Origin: Bacteroidota bacterium
GTDB taxonomy: Bacteria > Bacteroidota > Bacteroidia > Cytophagales > Cytophagaceae
Assembly: GCA_023428135.1 (NCBI GenBank)
Contig: JAEYZG010000006.1
Coordinates: forward strand, 1-20,741
DNA: 20,741 bases
Reading direction: 5' to 3'
Shown: piece after piece, positions 7,738-15,390 of the stretch
How the letters are laid out: the number at the start of each line of letters is the position of its first letter
Position numbering within the stretch: the first letter of the stretch is position 1
Notes under the pieces: generated by a model
Database searches by the model: none
Seen by the model: the letters and a program-made list of their open reading frames with translations, nothing else
Told to the model about the DNA's origin: nothing
Position numbers and translations under genes: made by a program

Positions 7738-8793
7738 ATGAACTTCAATTTTTTTAAAAGTAATAAAAGGAAAATGATTAAACCAACAACAAAGGTTTAC
7801 AGAAAACAGATTATAGAAGGTTATTCAATACCCGCATTTATAAAAAATGGAAGTTATTTCTTTGCAGACCTGCATGTATATGAAAACGGAAGAGTTGAAT
7901 GCTGGAATTTTGAAGATTTCGAACATTTTAAAAATGATGTAAACAGGAATTGGGTAGTTTTAAATGTCCCGGACAATAATAAAATATCCATACATGGCTT
8001 AGGAAGTTGGACTATCAATGAAGGAGAATGGTTATTTAATAAAGAAAGTTTTATAGAGTATGTTCAAAATCTGATAAAAGAACTTAATCCTAATTTAGAG
8101 AACATCTATAAATACAGCGAAAAGACAATCAATGGAGTAAGAGTCGGAGAGAGCGGTAGCGGAACAGTATACAAGGAAAATAAAAGACACCCTAACGATT
8201 TTTTTCCTGAAAAGATAAATGGACAAAGTCTAAACCTTTTTTATAAGGATACAGATAGTTTCAATCTGGTTAAAGTAAATATATTTAGAGACAATACAAT
8301 CCAACTGTCAAGGTTGGAAAATCCTGTTGATTTGACTTTAGAAGGGTTTGAGCAATTTATCCAGGAAGGAAAATTATTGACAGAAATTCCTTTAAATTCA
8401 ATAGTCTCAATTTATGGACTGGGAAGGTTCAGAGTAACAGAAGTTCAGTATGCTTCAGAAATAGAAGAAAAGCTCATTGAAGTTAAAGATATTTTGAGAG
8501 AATTAAACGGCCTGCCTTCTTCAATTGACCTTTGCAGACAAGCACATCAGAACTATATTGAAGATCCGACAATTGAAAACAGAGACAAACTTAAAATCGC
8601 TTACGAAAATGTCCCGGACCATCAAAAGATGTATGTAGGAGATATGGACACTAAGGACATAGAAGTAAGAATGATCATTTATGGAGAAGATGAAATTGAC
8701 AACTGGTCACATTATCAGGCTGCAAAGGCATTGGGACAACCTTTGCCAACAATAAAAGTACCTAAACCTAAGGATGAAGAGAATAACAGTTAA
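7738..8793 (+). CDS. Unrecognised protein with an internally duplicated domain
   Basis: 351 residues from ATG 7738; a TTG at 7696 would add 14 but lies inside a terminator-like hairpin. There is no signal peptide or membrane segment, so it is probably cytoplasmic. Two regions look like diverged copies of one domain, about residues 27-98 and 161-238. Each runs from a GYSIPAF/GQSLNLF start through alternating strands to a matching SIHGLGSWTI / SIYGLGRFRV ending, followed by a helical segment. The C-terminal third is charged and includes a YENVPDHQKMYVGDMDTKD stretch. I do not recognise the family; the acidic, compact, repeated build resembles the many small intracellular and immunity-type proteins of Bacteroidota, but that is only an impression. 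Confidence 0.75.
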   Translation: MNFNFFKSNKRKMIKPTTKVYRKQIIEGYSIPAFIKNGSYFFADLHVYENGRVECWNFEDFEHFKNDVNRNWVVLNVPDNNKISIHGLGSWTINEGEWLFNKESFIEYVQNLIKELNPNLENIYKYSEKTINGVRVGESGSGTVYKENKRHPNDFFPEKINGQSLNLFYKDTDSFNLVKVNIFRDNTIQLSRLENPVDLTLEGFEQFIQEGKLLTEIPLNSIVSIYGLGRFRVTEVQYASEIEEKLIEVKDILRELNGLPSSIDLCRQAHQNYIEDPTIENRDKLKIAYENVPDHQKMYVGDMDTKDIEVRMIIYGEDEIDNWSHYQAAKALGQPLPTIKVPKPKDEENNS

Positions 8794-8931
8794 TCTCAAA
8801 AGGTTTGAACAATCATGAAGCTTCTGATTTATTTTAGGTTTAACGCATAATTATTGAATGAAAAACCTGTTTCCCAGTGTGTTATGATTGTAGGGACAGG
8901 CTGTTGGTTAATTTTAGCTTTAGAAAGGTAA

Positions 8932-9018
8932 ATCATAAGCTATGGTGAGTTCAAGATCTCAGGGAATTCTTTTTATTTTGTTGAGGTTTTTGATTTACTT
9001 TATATACAAAATTTTCCA
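8932..9018. promoter_or_regulatory. Probable promoter/leader of the CarH-like gene
   Basis: The regulator's frame is open back to 8932 but has no ATG, so translation must start at a TTG (9019) or GTG (9025). TATATA at 9001-9006 lies only about 13-19 bases before those codons. If it is the -10 element, the mRNA would be nearly leaderless. No ribosome-binding site is seen. Confidence 0.25.
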
Positions 9019-9903
9019 TTGTTTGTGAGTGCTATTGCATCTTATTCAATAAAAGATTTAGAAAATCTTACCAATATCAAAAGCCATACGATCAGAATCT
9101 GGGAAAAGCGTTATGGTCTTTTGAGTCCTGACCGTAGTGATACCAATATCCGCCGGTATTCCAATGATGATTTAAAAAAGCTCCTTAATGTGAGCTTTTT
9201 GAATCAGCATGGATTTAAAATTTCAAAGATTGCAGAAATGTCCGATCTGGATATTCGGCAAAAGGTACAGGCTCTGAATCTTGGCAATTCATCGGAAAAT
9301 ACCCTGATTGATAGTCTGATCGTGGCAATGATAGAGCTCAATGAAGCCCATCTTGTTAAAATTTTTCATGCAGCGTCCATTCGTTTGGGCTTTGAGGGAT
9401 TGGTTTCCGAAGTGTTATATCCGTTCTTTTACAGAATAGGGGTAATGTGGCAAACCGGAGCCATTAATCCAGCGCAAGAACATTTTGTTAGCAATATTGT
9501 GCGTCAAAAACTGATTGCAGCTACGGATGCTCTCCCATATGTGCCGAGACAGGATTTACCGGGCGTGTTGTTACTGCTTCCTGAAAAGGAAATGCATGAA
9601 ATCGGCTTGCTTTTTTATAATTATGCCCTGCGAAGCCGGCAGTATCCTACCATTTATCTTGGGCAAGTGGTGCCGCTGGATAGTCTCGAACGAATAGTGC
9701 AGATAACTCGTCCACAAATACTGCTAGCCTGCATGACCAATCAGATGGACCACTCATCTATACAGGAAATGATAAAAAATATGGCTGAAGTTTTTGAGGG
9801 CAACATTCTTCTTACCGGAAGTGCTTTGAAGGAGTATAACCTTCCCCTGCCGACCAATGTCAGGATATTTAATCGTCTGGATGGTTTGCTGGCTGTTATA
9901 TGA
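9019..9903 (+). CDS. CarH/LitR-like MerR regulator with cobalamin-binding domain
   Basis: 294 residues. Residues about 9-75 are a MerR winged helix (YSIKDLENLTNIKSHTIRIWEKRYGLL...NIRRYSNDDLKKLL). Residues about 100-170 are the helical cap of B12-binding proteins, with the W-x9-EH signature (W144, E154, H155). Residues about 180-294 are the Rossmann-like cobalamin domain with the lower-ligand motif ExHxxG (E191, H193, G196). Known CarH proteins use adenosylcobalamin as a light sensor: bound dark tetramers repress carotenoid genes, and light breaks the complex. Its place directly upstream of the carotenoid operon fits that role. In Thermus CarH the residue after the Trp is the His that forms the light-state cobalt adduct; here it is Q145. 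Start is TTG 9019 or GTG 9025. Confidence 0.85.
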   Translation: MFVSAIASYSIKDLENLTNIKSHTIRIWEKRYGLLSPDRSDTNIRRYSNDDLKKLLNVSFLNQHGFKISKIAEMSDLDIRQKVQALNLGNSSENTLIDSLIVAMIELNEAHLVKIFHAASIRLGFEGLVSEVLYPFFYRIGVMWQTGAINPAQEHFVSNIVRQKLIAATDALPYVPRQDLPGVLLLLPEKEMHEIGLLFYNYALRSRQYPTIYLGQVVPLDSLERIVQITRPQILLACMTNQMDHSSIQEMIKNMAEVFEGNILLTGSALKEYNLPLPTNVRIFNRLDGLLAVI

Positions 9904-10322
9904 TTTTTCAATCCTTTTTTAAATAAGTAGCCTTTACTGGGTTGAACAAATGGCTGCTCAATTACTTTTTTCTGAAAAAAATCAGTATCTGTTTATTCCA
10001 TTTTACTCTAAACCGTCTTTTCGACAAGTTTCTTTCACGCAAACTTCTTCTTTGAATTAGTTGAAAAGTTGTCTTTTGTCCTGACATCGATTTGAAAATA
10101 CTTTCAGTCTAAAGAGATCCAAGTGCCTGATCTTGTTTTGCTTTTCCCCTTTTGGTACAAACAATTATTCTCAAATGAAGTCTTTCTCTTTTCGGATAAC
10201 AGATTTTCAGGCAGACATTCGTCCAGGCCAATCAATAAAATTTTATAGGAAAAACTAATAGCAGTTTAAAAATTTTGTTTAACTTTATTTCGAAAAGGTT
10301 AAACAAAAATAAAGATTGATTT
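9904..10322. other. Regulator-operon intergenic region, likely carotenoid promoter
   Basis: This AT-rich region separates the CarH-like gene from crtI. It contains no credible gene. Its one outstanding feature is the perfect inverted repeat at 10273-10308 just before crtI. A related half-site, GGTTGAACAAA (9940-9950), one mismatch from GGTTAAACAAA in the right half of that repeat, occurs about 350 bases upstream. No clear terminator was found after the regulator gene. Confidence 0.5.
10273..10308. promoter_or_regulatory. Perfect 11-bp inverted repeat, candidate CarH-type operator
   Basis: TTTTGTTTAAC (10273-10283) and GTTAAACAAAA (10298-10308) are exact reverse complements with a 14-base spacer that itself contains the near-palindrome ATTTCGAAAA. 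The site ends 14 bases before the crtI ATG, so a bound protein could block initiation or the start of transcription. Assigning it to the upstream CarH-like regulator is inference. Confidence 0.6.
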
Positions 10323-11831
10323 ATGGATATGAGACCTAAAGCGATTGTAGTAGGAGGAGGTTTTTCAGGGCTATCTGCCGCAGCAGTTCTGGCAAAAGGT
10401 GGCTTTGAGGTACATATTCTTGAGAAAAACTCCCAGCCGGGAGGAAGGGCAAGGGTACTGAAAAGAGATGGCTTTACTTTTGATATGGGGCCTAGCTGGT
10501 ACTGGATGCCAGAAGTAATGGAGCAGTTTTTTAACCGCTTTGGCAAATCGACTTCAGATTTTTTTGAATTGCGCAGACTCGACCCTTCTTATCAGGTGAT
10601 CGGACGAGAGGGGTGTTCTATGGCTGTTCCTGCCGGTTACCAGGCGTTGCGTGAGTTCTTCGAGTGTATTGAAACGGGAAGCGCTTCCCGACTGGATGAA
10701 TTTTTGAAGCAGGCCCGTCTTAAATACGAAAAAGGGATGGGCGAATTTGTGTATAAACCAGGTCTTTCTCTCAGAGAATTTGCTGACATGCGCCTGTTGA
10801 GGTCAGCGCTTAAACTCGATCTTTTTACTTCGTTTTCAGATCATATTCGCAAATATTTCCGCTCGGAGGTATTGCTTCAGATGCTTGAGTTTCCTGTTCT
10901 GTTTCTCGGAGCTACCCCGGACAAAATTCCGGCTTTGTACAGTATGATGAATTATGCTGATCTGAAACTTGGTACCTGGTATCCAATGGGTGGGATGGGG
11001 AAGCTGGTCGATGCTGTGGTGCAAACAGCCATTGATGCCGGAGCTTCTTTACATCTGAATACCAATGTTTGTGGTGTAAAGATAGAAGGTGGCCGAATTG
11101 TTGCCGTCCGGACCGATAAGGGAGAGCTGGAGGCCGATGTAGTGGTTAGTTCAGCGGATTATCATTTTACAGAGCAGCACCTGTTGCCCGAAAAATTCAG
11201 GAATTATTCTGCACCTTATTGGGATAAACGGATGATGGCCCCATCCTGCCTTTTGTATTACGTCGGTGTTGACAAAAAACTTCCCCGGCTAAGACACCAT
11301 AATTTATTTTTTGAAGAGAGCTTTAGTCGCCATGCAAAAGCTATTTATGAAAAACCTGAGTTTCCTGATAGACCTTTATACTATGTCTGTTGTCCTTCAC
11401 AAACGGATGACACTGTCGCACCGGCAGGAATGGAAAATCTCTTTATCCTGATTCCTGTGGCTCCGGGACTTAAAGATACACCGGAGATCAGAAAAAAATA
11501 CTTTGAAGATACTATCGAAAGGCTGGAGACCTACTGCGGAGAATCGATCAGAAGGCATGTAGTAAGTTATTCAGATTATGCGGTCTCTGATTTTATCAAT
11601 GATTATAATGCATTCAAGGGAAATGCCTACGGCCTTGCCAACACGTTGTGGCAGACTGCAGTGTTCAAGCCGGTAATTAAAAACCGGAAGTTAGCTAATA
11701 TGTACTACACCGGTCAGCTGACGGTTCCCGGTCCCGGGGTGCCTCCTTCTTTTATATCAGGTCAGATTGTTGCCGATTATATTATTAACCAGTATAGAAA
11801 ATTAAAGAATATCCATGAAACTACTGTTTGA
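10323..11831 (+). CDS. crtI: Phytoene desaturase (phytoene to lycopene)
   Basis: 502 residues, the usual CrtI length. The N-terminal FAD-binding motif is VVGGGFSGLSAA (residues 9-20), followed by LEKNSQPGGRAR (33-44) and FDMGPSWYWMP. The C-terminus has the bacterial phytoene-dehydrogenase signature, NMYYTGQLTVPGPGVPPSFI with GQIVADYI. CrtI enzymes introduce four double bases into 15-cis-phytoene to give lycopene at the membrane, using FAD. It is the first gene of the carotenoid operon, starting at ATG 10323 just after the candidate operator, and its last 17 bases overlap crtB. Other members of this superfamily (diapophytoene desaturase, CrtD) are alternatives, but the neighbours crtB, crtY and crtZ favour the C40 pathway. 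Confidence 0.92.
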   Translation: MDMRPKAIVVGGGFSGLSAAAVLAKGGFEVHILEKNSQPGGRARVLKRDGFTFDMGPSWYWMPEVMEQFFNRFGKSTSDFFELRRLDPSYQVIGREGCSMAVPAGYQALREFFECIETGSASRLDEFLKQARLKYEKGMGEFVYKPGLSLREFADMRLLRSALKLDLFTSFSDHIRKYFRSEVLLQMLEFPVLFLGATPDKIPALYSMMNYADLKLGTWYPMGGMGKLVDAVVQTAIDAGASLHLNTNVCGVKIEGGRIVAVRTDKGELEADVVVSSADYHFTEQHLLPEKFRNYSAPYWDKRMMAPSCLLYYVGVDKKLPRLRHHNLFFEESFSRHAKAIYEKPEFPDRPLYYVCCPSQTDDTVAPAGMENLFILIPVAPGLKDTPEIRKKYFEDTIERLETYCGESIRRHVVSYSDYAVSDFINDYNAFKGNAYGLANTLWQTAVFKPVIKNRKLANMYYTGQLTVPGPGVPPSFISGQIVADYIINQYRKLKNIHETTV

Positions 11832-12651
11832 CAGAATCTCAAAGGAGTGTAGCAAAAATATTACACAACGCTATAGTACTTCTTTCTCTCTGGGCATACG
11901 TTTTTTGTCGGAAGAGCTTCGCGATCCTATATACAGCATTTATGGCTTTGTAAGACTGGCTGATGAAATCGTTGATTCCTTTGAGGGATACAGACAGGCT
12001 GAGATGTTGAAAAAACTCCGGGAAGATGTTTTTGAGGCAATTGATCATCGAATTAGCATCAATCCTGTGCTCCATAGTTTTCAGGAGGTTGTCCATACCT
12101 ATGCAATAGACAGAGAACTTATAGAAGCGTTTTTGGACAGTATGGAAATGGACCTGGAAAAACGATTTTATACCAGATCTTTGTATGAAAAGTATATACA
12201 TGGTTCGGCAGAGGTAGTTGGGCTGATGTGTCTGAAGGTGTTCTGTAACGGTGAAAGGAAGCTTTACGAACAGTTAAAGGATGCGGCAATGCGCCTCGGG
12301 TCTGCTTTTCAGAAGGTTAATTTTTTAAGAGACATACGTGCTGACTATCAGGAGCTGGGTCGTATGTATTTCCCGAATGTTGACTTCTGTAATTTTACCA
12401 ACGGCCAGAAACAAGTTATTGAATCGGAAATTGAAAAAGACTTTTCCGAAGCGCTGACCGGGATACGTCAGTTGCCGAAAGAAGCCAGATTTGGGGTAAT
12501 GCTTGCTTATGTTTATTACCAGATGCTTTTGAAAAAAATCAAAGCTGTGCCGGGGGAGCACATTATGCAGGCCCGTGTACGTGTGCTGAATTCTCAGAAA
12601 ATCGCTTTACTTTTATATACATGTGTAAAAAGTAAGTTAAACCTTATCTGA
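11815..12651 (+). CDS. crtB: Phytoene synthase
   Basis: 278 residues of the squalene/phytoene synthase family, which condenses two geranylgeranyl diphosphates into phytoene. Both Asp-rich Mg2+-diphosphate motifs are intact: DEIVD at 50-54 (within VRLADEIVDSFEG) and DIRAD at 173-177 (within KVNFLRDIRADYQELGRMYFP). The N-terminus has the typical YSTSFSLGIRFL. The ATG at 11815 lies inside crtI, overlapping it by 17 bases, which suggests translational coupling. Its stop TGA shares one base with the next gene's ATG (TGATG). No geranylgeranyl diphosphate synthase (crtE) gene is in the window, so the substrate must come from another locus. Confidence 0.93.
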   Translation: MKLLFDRISKECSKNITQRYSTSFSLGIRFLSEELRDPIYSIYGFVRLADEIVDSFEGYRQAEMLKKLREDVFEAIDHRISINPVLHSFQEVVHTYAIDRELIEAFLDSMEMDLEKRFYTRSLYEKYIHGSAEVVGLMCLKVFCNGERKLYEQLKDAAMRLGSAFQKVNFLRDIRADYQELGRMYFPNVDFCNFTNGQKQVIESEIEKDFSEALTGIRQLPKEARFGVMLAYVYYQMLLKKIKAVPGEHIMQARVRVLNSQKIALLLYTCVKSKLNLI

Positions 12652-13166
12652 TGAGTCTGTTTTGGGGGATATTATTTCTTTGTTCTTTCGTTATTATCCA
12701 GGCCGATTCCGGATTGAAAGAAGCAAGAACACTTTTCTTTGCAGCTACAAATGATGACGGAATAAAAAGGTTTTACAAAGAGACAGAAAGGCTACAGGGA
12801 AATTCAGATCTTGAGATGGCTTATAGGGGCGTATCAACAGCTATGTATGCAAGTGTTGTATCTTCGGTATTTGACAAGTTATCGTATTTTAACAAAGGCA
12901 AAGGGTTGATTGAAGAGGCTGTCCGAGGCAGTGCTGATAATCCGGAAATACGTTTCCTTCGTTTTGCGGTACAGGCCAATACACCGGCCATGTTGGGATA
13001 TAATGGCAATCTGAGAGATGACAGCAGGTTTATTATTGAAGCACTTGAAAAGGGGCAGGCTGACTACAAAAGTGAGTACTGGAAGAAAGCCATTCGCTTC
13101 ATGCAGAACAGTGATAAACTGGACAAGCATAATAAAGAAAAACTGAATCAAATGATATTAAAATGA
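12651..13166 (+). CDS. Unknown exported protein in the carotenoid operon
   Basis: 171 residues. The first ~19 (MSLFWGILFLCSFVIIQAD) form a signal peptide or N-terminal membrane anchor with no lipobox Cys. The rest is largely helical and charged (GLKEARTLFFAATNDDGIKRFYKET, GKGLIEEAVRGSADNPEIRFLRFAVQANTP, RFIIEALEKG). This pattern suggests helical repeats facing the periplasm. The gene is locked into the operon: its ATG overlaps the crtB stop by one base and its stop overlaps the idi start by four (ATGA). That coupling implies a role linked to carotenoids, such as membrane placement or pigment handling, but I do not recognise the family and no function is claimed. Confidence 0.75.
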   Translation: MSLFWGILFLCSFVIIQADSGLKEARTLFFAATNDDGIKRFYKETERLQGNSDLEMAYRGVSTAMYASVVSSVFDKLSYFNKGKGLIEEAVRGSADNPEIRFLRFAVQANTPAMLGYNGNLRDDSRFIIEALEKGQADYKSEYWKKAIRFMQNSDKLDKHNKEKLNQMILK

Positions 13167-13690
13167 AGCAGGAAGTTATACTGGTAGATGTCAATGATAA
13201 GGAAACCGGGGTGATGGAAAAACTGGAGGCACACCGACTGGGTGTGCTGCATCGTGCTTTTTCAGTTTTTATATTCAACAGCCGGGGAGAAATGTTGATT
13301 CATCAGCGGGCTGCAGGTAAATATCACGGCGGTGGCTTATGGACGAATGCCTGTTGTTCACATCCATTGCCTGGGGAAACATTGGAAGTTGCAGTATGCA
13401 GGAGACTTTCACAGGAGCTGGGGATGAGCTGTGAGGTAAAGAAAGTCTTTGACTTTGTTTACAGGGCAGAAGTGGAAAACGGCCTGACTGAATATGAATT
13501 TGATCATGTTTATATTGGTGTTACAGATACAGATCCGATGCCAGACAAGGACGAAGTACAAGCCTGGGAGTGGCGTAGTCCCGATGAAATCCTTAAACAC
13601 ATGCATTCAGAACCGGAACGCTACACGGTCTGGTTTACTGAAGCGCTGCCTAGGGTATTAGAGGCAATAAGAAAAAATGAAATAAGCTGA
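13163..13690 (+). CDS. idi: Isopentenyl-diphosphate delta-isomerase, type I
   Basis: 175 residues with the Nudix fold of type I IDI. It interconverts isopentenyl and dimethylallyl diphosphate, supplying C5 units for GGPP. Visible are LHRAFSVFIFNSRGEMLIHQRA, the catalytic-Cys segment WTNACCSHP (C65 aligns with the active Cys of E. coli IDI), the metal-binding His residues, the Nudix helix GETLEVAVCRRLSQELGM (71-88), and E112, which aligns with the catalytic Glu. Start ATG 13163 overlaps the upstream stop by four bases. Its position within a carotenoid operon is common and fits a flux-supplying role. The type II flavin-dependent isomerase is unrelated and ruled out. Confidence 0.93.
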   Translation: MKQEVILVDVNDKETGVMEKLEAHRLGVLHRAFSVFIFNSRGEMLIHQRAAGKYHGGGLWTNACCSHPLPGETLEVAVCRRLSQELGMSCEVKKVFDFVYRAEVENGLTEYEFDHVYIGVTDTDPMPDKDEVQAWEWRSPDEILKHMHSEPERYTVWFTEALPRVLEAIRKNEIS

Positions 13691-13696
13691 AAAGTG

Positions 13697-14170
13697 ATGA
13701 TGAGTTTTTTAATAACCATAGGAGTTTTTCTTTTAATGGAAGGGGTAACCTGGTGTACGCATAAGTATGTAATGCATGGGTTTATGTGGTATCTGCACGA
13801 AGATCATCATAACCCGGGCCACAAAGTCCTGGAGAAAAATGATTTATTCTTTGTGATCTTTGGTTCCATCTGCTTTACACTCATGTTGTCCGGTACATAC
13901 GCCGGGTTTGATTGGAAGTTTTATACGGGACTGGGAGTTATGATGTACGGAGCAGCGTATTTCCTCGTGCATGACGTACTGATTCATCAGCGTTTCTCCT
14001 GGTTTCGACATACAGACAATATTTATTTCAGAGCGCTGAGGAAAGCTCATAAGATACATCATAAACATTTAGGTCCGGAAGATGGTGAATGCTTCGGAAT
14101 GCTGTGGGTTCCTGTAAAATATTTTCGTGAGGCTGCCGCTTACCACCGTCTGATAAGAAAGAATAAGTAA
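13697..14170 (+). CDS. crtZ: Beta-carotene hydroxylase (fatty acid hydroxylase superfamily)
   Basis: About 157 residues with the eight-to-ten-His signature of membrane di-iron CrtZ: HKYVMH (22-27), HEDHH (34-38), HDVLIH (92-97) and HKIHH (118-122). Hydrophobic segments lie between them. The family adds hydroxyls at C3 and C3' of beta-ionone rings, turning beta-carotene into zeaxanthin, with O2 and ferredoxin-type electrons. The ATG at 13697 was chosen; GTG at 13694 or ATG at 13700 would change length by one residue. It starts 6 bases after the idi stop, and its TAA shares one base with the crtY start (TAATG). No ketolase (crtW) is present in the window. Confidence 0.92.
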   Translation: MMSFLITIGVFLLMEGVTWCTHKYVMHGFMWYLHEDHHNPGHKVLEKNDLFFVIFGSICFTLMLSGTYAGFDWKFYTGLGVMMYGAAYFLVHDVLIHQRFSWFRHTDNIYFRALRKAHKIHHKHLGPEDGECFGMLWVPVKYFREAAAYHRLIRKNK

Positions 14171-14937
14171 TGACTATAAACGAACACTGGTATTATCTGT
14201 TGATCAATTTGGGCTGTATCAGCATACCTTTTATTTTTAGCTTTCATCCCAGGATACAATTTTACAAACACTGGAAAGCTTTTCTAATCGGTGAGCTGGT
14301 TATGATGTTGGTCTTTATTCCATGGGATATGCAGTTTACTTCAATGGGTATATGGGGGTTCCGTGATCGGTTTTTATCCGGAATATTCCTGGGTAACCTG
14401 CCGGTGGAGGAATGGATGTTTTTCTTTTGTATTCCCTATGCCTGTCTCTATACGTATCACTGCATCTCCATATTTACAGAAGGTAAACGTATCCCGCGGA
14501 TATTTGAGGTACTCCCCTGGATTTTTGTAGCATTGTGTATAGGCGTAGCGATTTTTTATTATCAGCATTTGTATACACTGGTCGCGCATATTTTATGTGC
14601 TGCATTGTTGTTGTTTCACTTACTTATTCTTAGGAAGCCATATCTATCGGTATTTTTGCTGACATTCTGTATTCTGCTGGTCCCGTTTATCATCTCCAAT
14701 GGTATGTTGACGGGTATTACATTTTGGGAGTATCCTTTTATTAACCTCTTTCCGGAGCAGATTGACGACCAGATCGTATGGTACGACAATAAGCACATCC
14801 TTGGAGTCCGTTTGTTTACCATGCCTATAGATGATTTGTCTTATGGTTTAACAATGCTGTTGCTGGTTGCCACCGTATATGAAGCTGTGAAGTCAGAGGC
14901 AAAAGTTGTTGCCTCTGTATTAGAAGAGCAACATTGA
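14170..14937 (+). CDS. crtY: Lycopene beta-cyclase, fused CrtYc-CrtYd membrane type
   Basis: 255 residues with about seven hydrophobic segments, matching the small membrane lycopene cyclases of Bacteroidota, archaea and (as separate CrtYc and CrtYd) actinobacteria. The two homologous halves are both visible. The first has WDMQFTSMGIWGF and PVEEWMFFFCIPYACLYTY (78-96). The second has WEYPF...WYDNKHILGVRLFTMPIDDLSYGLTMLL. The paired acidic motifs PVEE and PIDD are typical of this family. It cyclises both ends of lycopene to beta-carotene, the substrate of the neighbouring CrtZ. It is the last gene of the operon, with a terminator about 60 bases downstream. The unrelated flavoprotein CrtY/CrtL cyclase shares only the name. 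Confidence 0.9.
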   Translation: MTINEHWYYLLINLGCISIPFIFSFHPRIQFYKHWKAFLIGELVMMLVFIPWDMQFTSMGIWGFRDRFLSGIFLGNLPVEEWMFFFCIPYACLYTYHCISIFTEGKRIPRIFEVLPWIFVALCIGVAIFYYQHLYTLVAHILCAALLLFHLLILRKPYLSVFLLTFCILLVPFIISNGMLTGITFWEYPFINLFPEQIDDQIVWYDNKHILGVRLFTMPIDDLSYGLTMLLLVATVYEAVKSEAKVVASVLEEQH

Positions 14938-14999
14938 TGATAGACCCTGCTCGTTCTGGTTTAGGAAAAATTTTAGACTCGGCGTAAAAGATAAATGAA

Positions 15000-15042
15000 C
15001 GGCATTGGGAGATTGTTTATCTTCAAATGCCGACTTTTTTGC
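15000..15042 (+). terminator. Terminator closing the carotenoid operon
   Basis: Arms 15000-15013 and 15019-15032 form a 14-bp stem (CGGCATT...AATGCCG outermost) with one mismatch, one G-T wobble and a 5-base loop. The tract ACTTTTTTG follows. It lies 62 bases after the crtY stop. Confidence 0.8.
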
Positions 15043-15206
15043 GAGGGGTGACACTTTTTTTTTCGTTGGTCTTATTTTTTGTATTTATACCACCCAGCGC
15101 AAAGATCCATCCTGTTTTGTTGCATCAAAAAAAATACCTAGATAGTTAATTGTATGTGGTACAGGTAACTTCTTTTGCAAAAAGACGTACGTTGTAACAT
15201 ATTTTA

Positions 15207-15214
15207 TATATTTG
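15207..15214 (+). promoter_or_regulatory. Possible Bacteroidota -7 promoter element
   Basis: TATATTTG matches the TAnnTTTG consensus used by the Bacteroidota primary sigma factor. No TTTG is found at the right distance upstream for the -33 element, and it would leave a long leader before the TIR-like gene at 15391. Weak call. Confidence 0.25.
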
Positions 15215-15390
15215 CTATTGGGCAATTTTTAATGCTATGATTAGATTTTTCAGAAGTTTGGGTGTTGTTTTTTATATAGCTTAAGATACGTCAGTAGTTT
15301 TTAAATAGAAATTTTATAAGGTGGATAAGCGCCTATATGGTGGTTGTTCGGATGTTGGTAGTTATTAAAAAAAACTGAAATCGACAATTA

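Larger units (their letters stand above)
14938..15390. other. Intergenic region between carotenoid operon and TIR-like genes
   Basis: It holds the operon terminator at 15000-15041 and a possible Bacteroidota -7 element at 15207-15214. It is otherwise AT-rich with no gene seen. It marks the change from the moderate-GC carotenoid genes to the AT-rich accessory region. Confidence 0.5.

Noticed and set aside
9515..9697. 60-codon open frame inside the CarH-like gene
   Set aside because: It overlaps a well-supported gene in another frame and has no recognisable features.
14894..14917. Perfect 9-bp hairpin CAGAGGCAA / TTGCCTCTG near the 3' end of crtY
   Set aside because: It is inside the coding region with no T-run; the real terminator is the stronger hairpin at 15000-15041.
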